Below are positions 5,899 to 7,516 of a stretch of DNA of 7,516 nt, in pieces. Where the stretch lies: the NCBI GenBank assembly GCA_015233285.1, contig JADFYA010000174.1:1-7516 (forward strand), written 5' to 3'. How positions within the stretch are numbered: the stretch's first letter is position 1; every line of letters starts with the position of its first letter. The DNA comes from Deltaproteobacteria bacterium. GTDB taxonomy: Bacteria; Desulfobacterota; JADFXK01. Position numbers and translations under genes: made by a program. Below the pieces are notes generated by a model. The model saw only the letters and a program-made list of their open reading frames with translations. It was not told where the DNA came from and searched no databases.

Positions 5899-6528
5899 AT
5901 GGCCGGAAAGATAGCAGAGACGATCAACAAGACAATTGAGCCGATAAACAAAATCCCCTTGGTTGTCAAGATAATCATTTTCACGGTGGTGATCGCCGGG
6001 ATGATCGCCGGCTTCTATTTCCTGTCTTATGTCGATAAAGAAGCCAAAATCCAGGAAATATCAAAAGACATAAAAGGATTGCAGGCAAAGCTGATTGAAG
6101 CCCAAACCAGATCGCGGGAACTGGCCAGATTTGAAAAAGAGTTGAGAGAGGCCGAGATCGATTTTGCCCGCATGCGCCAGTTACTCCCCAAAACCGAGGA
6201 GATTCCGGCTTTTCTAGAGAAACTTGAGCAACTGGCCAACGATACCGGTTTAGAAGTGCTCTTGTTCCGGCCGTCACCTAAAGAATTACAGCAAGATTTT
6301 TATGCGGTTAAGGACATAGATATTATGGTGCTCGGAAAGTACGATCGGGTGGCCATGTTTTTCTATAGGCTTAGCCAACAAGATCGTATTGTTAATGTGA
6401 ATCGGGTGGAAATGAGTGGATATGAAGAAGCCACCGGAAAACTGCGGACCTCCTGTGTCGCCACCATTTACCGGTATACGGGCAAACCCAAACCGGTTGA
6501 GGCGAGACCCGGGAAAAAAGCAAAGTAA
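5899..6528 (+). CDS. pilO: Type IV pilus assembly protein PilO
   Basis: PilO is the partner of PilN in the inner-membrane alignment complex and contacts PilP in the periplasm. The 209 residues match the family. A short cytoplasmic stretch (1-19) is followed by a membrane helix at about 20-44, then a coiled coil at about 46-92. The PilO core begins with QLLPKTEEIPAFLEKLEQLA (94-113) and continues through TGLEVLLFRPSP to the FYRLSQQDRIVNVNRVEMSG region (155-174). The basic tail (197-209) resembles that of PilN. It begins 6 nt after the pilN stop with no clear Shine-Dalgarno sequence, so it probably relies on coupling to pilN translation. Confidence 0.94.
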   Translation: MAGKIAETINKTIEPINKIPLVVKIIIFTVVIAGMIAGFYFLSYVDKEAKIQEISKDIKGLQAKLIEAQTRSRELARFEKELREAEIDFARMRQLLPKTEEIPAFLEKLEQLANDTGLEVLLFRPSPKELQQDFYAVKDIDIMVLGKYDRVAMFFYRLSQQDRIVNVNRVEMSGYEEATGKLRTSCVATIYRYTGKPKPVEARPGKKAK

Positions 6529-6535
6529 TAAAATT

Positions 6536-7093
6536 ATGACGAGACTGGCGATTATATTGTTGGCCTGGCTGTTACTCTTGCCGGGCGTCTGGGGATGTGA
6601 TTGGTTGGGAGGGGGCCAAGAATCGAAGCCGCCTGCTGCGCCGCCGCCCAGGCCAAAACCTGCCCAACCGGCAAAAAAAGCGCCGGCCAAGGCGCCGGAA
6701 CCGGTGGCCAACCCGACTCCTGCGCCCCAGGAATATGTCTACTACCCCGCGGGAAAGCCGGATCCGTTCCGTCCTTTCATTGTGCCGCCCTCGGCCACTC
6801 TGAAGGATAAAAAGAAGTTCATGGCCCTAACTCCGTTGCAGAAGCTGGATATCAGCCAGTTGAAATTGGTGGCCATTATTCAGCGCCCGGGAGGCAGCAC
6901 GGCCATGGTCCAGGATGCCGGGGGAAAATCATACATCATTGTCAAGGGGACATTGCTTGGCCGGAATGACGGTCAGGTCTCGGCCATCTCGGGAGACACC
7001 GTTTTTGTCAAGGAAATTGATACAAATTTCTTGGGCGAAAAGAATCCGGTGATCCGAAAGTTGGAGTTCCCCAAAAGTGAAACCAAGGAATGA
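6536..7093 (+). CDS. pilP: Type IV pilus assembly lipoprotein PilP
   Basis: PilP is an inner-membrane lipoprotein that connects PilN/PilO to the secretin PilQ. At 185 residues it is of normal size. MTRLAIILLAWLLLLPGVWG is a lipoprotein signal peptide with Cys21 as lipidation site; Trp at -2 is unusual for a lipobox. A Pro/Ala/Lys-rich linker spans about 31-66. It is followed by the family motif DPFRPF (76-81) and a beta-sandwich domain (about 98-178) with LDISQLKLVAIIQ and SYIIVKGTLLGRNDGQV. The ATG at 6536 was chosen because it gives the signal peptide; the frame stays open upstream to 6416, but that stretch overlaps pilO. The gene starts 7 nt after pilO. Confidence 0.94.
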   Translation: MTRLAIILLAWLLLLPGVWGCDWLGGGQESKPPAAPPPRPKPAQPAKKAPAKAPEPVANPTPAPQEYVYYPAGKPDPFRPFIVPPSATLKDKKKFMALTPLQKLDISQLKLVAIIQRPGGSTAMVQDAGGKSYIIVKGTLLGRNDGQVSAISGDTVFVKEIDTNFLGEKNPVIRKLEFPKSETKE

Positions 7094-7101
7094 CCAGGCC
7101 A

Positions 7102-7143
7102 GTTGCCGGTTACTTGTTGCTTGTTACTCGTTGCTCGTTACAT
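7102..7143 (+). repeat. Six tandem 7-bp units (GTTGCTC/GTTACTT type), left array
   Basis: Six contiguous 7-mers alternate between GTTGCNN and GTTACNN: GTTGCCG, GTTACTT, GTTGCTT, GTTACTC, GTTGCTC, GTTACAT. The array starts 8 nt after the pilP stop. It is inverted relative to the array at 7266-7314. Confidence 0.9.
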
Positions 7144-7153
7144 GCTGCGGCAA

Positions 7154-7168
7154 GCAACTTCGAGTTGC
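7154..7168. repeat. Small perfect hairpin between the 7-mer arrays
   Basis: GCAACT-TCG-AGTTGC has a 6-bp stem and a 3-nt loop, shortly after the left array. There is no T-run, so it is not a classic terminator. It may be a further relic of the GTTGC-type units. Confidence 0.6.
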
Positions 7169-7211
7169 GGATTAAAATGTCTTCAGCGGATTACATATCT
7201 AAGGCCCAACA

Positions 7212-7241
7212 TTGATAAGAGATAAGAACACAAATTAAAAT
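7212..7241 (+). promoter_or_regulatory. Candidate sigma-70-type promoter ahead of pilQ
   Basis: TTGATA (7212-7217) and TAAAAT (7236-7241) are each one base from consensus, with an 18-bp spacer. It lies inside the element between pilP and pilQ and could supply separate transcription of pilQ, with a leader of about 125 nt that includes the right 7-mer array. Prediction from consensus only. Confidence 0.35.
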
Positions 7242-7265
7242 AACTATTACATCGCCCTGGATTGC

Positions 7266-7314
7266 CGGCAACGAGCAACCAGTAACAACCAACGAGCAAC
7301 TAGCAACGCGTAAC
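7266..7314 (-). repeat. Seven tandem 7-bp units, right array, inverted
   Basis: On the minus strand this reads as seven contiguous 7-mers: GTTACGC, GTTGCTA, GTTGCTC, GTTGGTT, GTTACTG, GTTGCTC, GTTGCCG. They are the same family as the left array but in the opposite direction, so the two arrays could pair into a long imperfect stem around about 120 nt. Confidence 0.9.
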
Positions 7315-7358
7315 CATAATTGTTTGGATATTTATACTCCTGGCATAACATTTTCTTG

Positions 7359-7364
7359 AAGGAG
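7359..7364 (+). promoter_or_regulatory. Strong ribosome binding site of the last gene
   Basis: AAGGAG stands 8 nt before the ATG at 7373. It is the best site in the pilus cluster and suits a gene whose translation starts independently of pilP. Confidence 0.75.
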
Positions 7365-7372
7365 TCAGGTAG

Positions 7373-7516
7373 ATGATTGGACATCTCACCATGAGACCGA
7401 GGCCTTGGCGGCCGCTCATCTTATTATCCCTTTCTTTGCTCCTGATGCTGTGTTTGGCGTGTTCTCAGGGGCTAGTCAACAAGCCGCCCGAGGGAGAAAA
7501 TCAGCAGGTATCAGAT
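7373..7516 (+). CDS. pilQ: Probable type IV pilus secretin PilQ, N-terminal end only
   Basis: Only the first 48 codons lie in the window. They encode a basic start (MIGHLTMRPRPWRP), a leucine-rich hydrophobic stretch (about 15-30) and LCLACSQG, which looks like a lipoprotein signal with Cys31 as the probable lipidated residue, so the product is exported. None of the secretin domains (AMIN, N0/N1, secretin channel) are reached. The name rests on gene order, since pilQ normally follows pilP, and on the export signal. If correct, the product is the outer-membrane pore through which the pilus emerges and which PilP contacts. Another lipoprotein inserted before pilQ is the main alternative. Confidence 0.7.
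   Translation, partial: MIGHLTMRPRPWRPLILLSLSLLLMLCLACSQGLVNKPPEGENQQVSD

Noticed and set aside
6416..6535. Upstream extension of pilP (MDMKKPPENC...)
   Set aside because: Overlaps the pilO coding end and would hide the lipoprotein signal peptide that starts at 6536.
7102..7314. CRISPR-like array between pilP and pilQ
   Set aside because: Units are 7 bp and contiguous with no spacers, the two halves are inverted, and no cas gene is present.

Overview
The window looks like a Gram-negative bacterial chromosome or metagenomic contig, most likely from a deltaproteobacterial (Desulfobacterota-type) anaerobe. The basis is a small Xre-like regulator placed just before a compact pilM-N-O-P-Q operon, next to electron-transfer-flavoprotein and alpha/beta-hydrolase genes. 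The lineage call is inference from gene content and protein style; no marker gene is present.

Layout. 1-142: not native to its surroundings. It is a near-identical inverted copy (138 of 142 bases) of an internal piece of the pilM gene found 4.3 kb away. It is fused in an open frame to 143-840, the C-terminal three quarters of the electron transfer flavoprotein alpha subunit (EtfA). 841-1027: spacer with a 57-bp imperfect palindrome of REP/MITE type. 1028-1789: alpha/beta hydrolase. 1786-2199: a large inverted-repeat element filling the space between two convergent genes, stop codon to stop codon. 2196-3371 (minus): HNH-family nuclease. 3385-3965: AT-rich spacer with two dyads but no convincing gene. 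3966-4169: small helix-turn-helix regulator. 4205-7093: pilM, pilN, pilO and pilP, tightly packed. 7094-7372: an unusual spacer built of inverted arrays of 7-bp units. 7373 to the end: lipoprotein signal peptide and start of the probable secretin gene pilQ.

How the genes work together. PilM (cytoplasmic, actin-like), PilN and PilO (inner-membrane, coiled-coil) and PilP (lipoprotein with a periplasmic beta domain) form the alignment subcomplex of the type IV pilus machine. It links the inner-membrane motor platform to the outer-membrane secretin PilQ. PilM to PilP are probably co-transcribed (4-bp overlap, then gaps of 6 and 7 nt). PilQ sits behind a repeat-bearing 279-bp gap with its own strong ribosome binding site and a possible promoter. 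The EtfA, hydrolase and HNH genes have no evident functional link to the pilus genes.

Most notable points: (i) the pilM/etfA junction, probably an assembly or amplification chimera but possibly a real rearrangement; (ii) the stop-to-stop inverted repeat whose small hairpins show a compensatory base-pair change; (iii) the 7-bp-unit arrays between pilP and pilQ, with related units at the ends of the other element. I found no convincing new multi-gene system.
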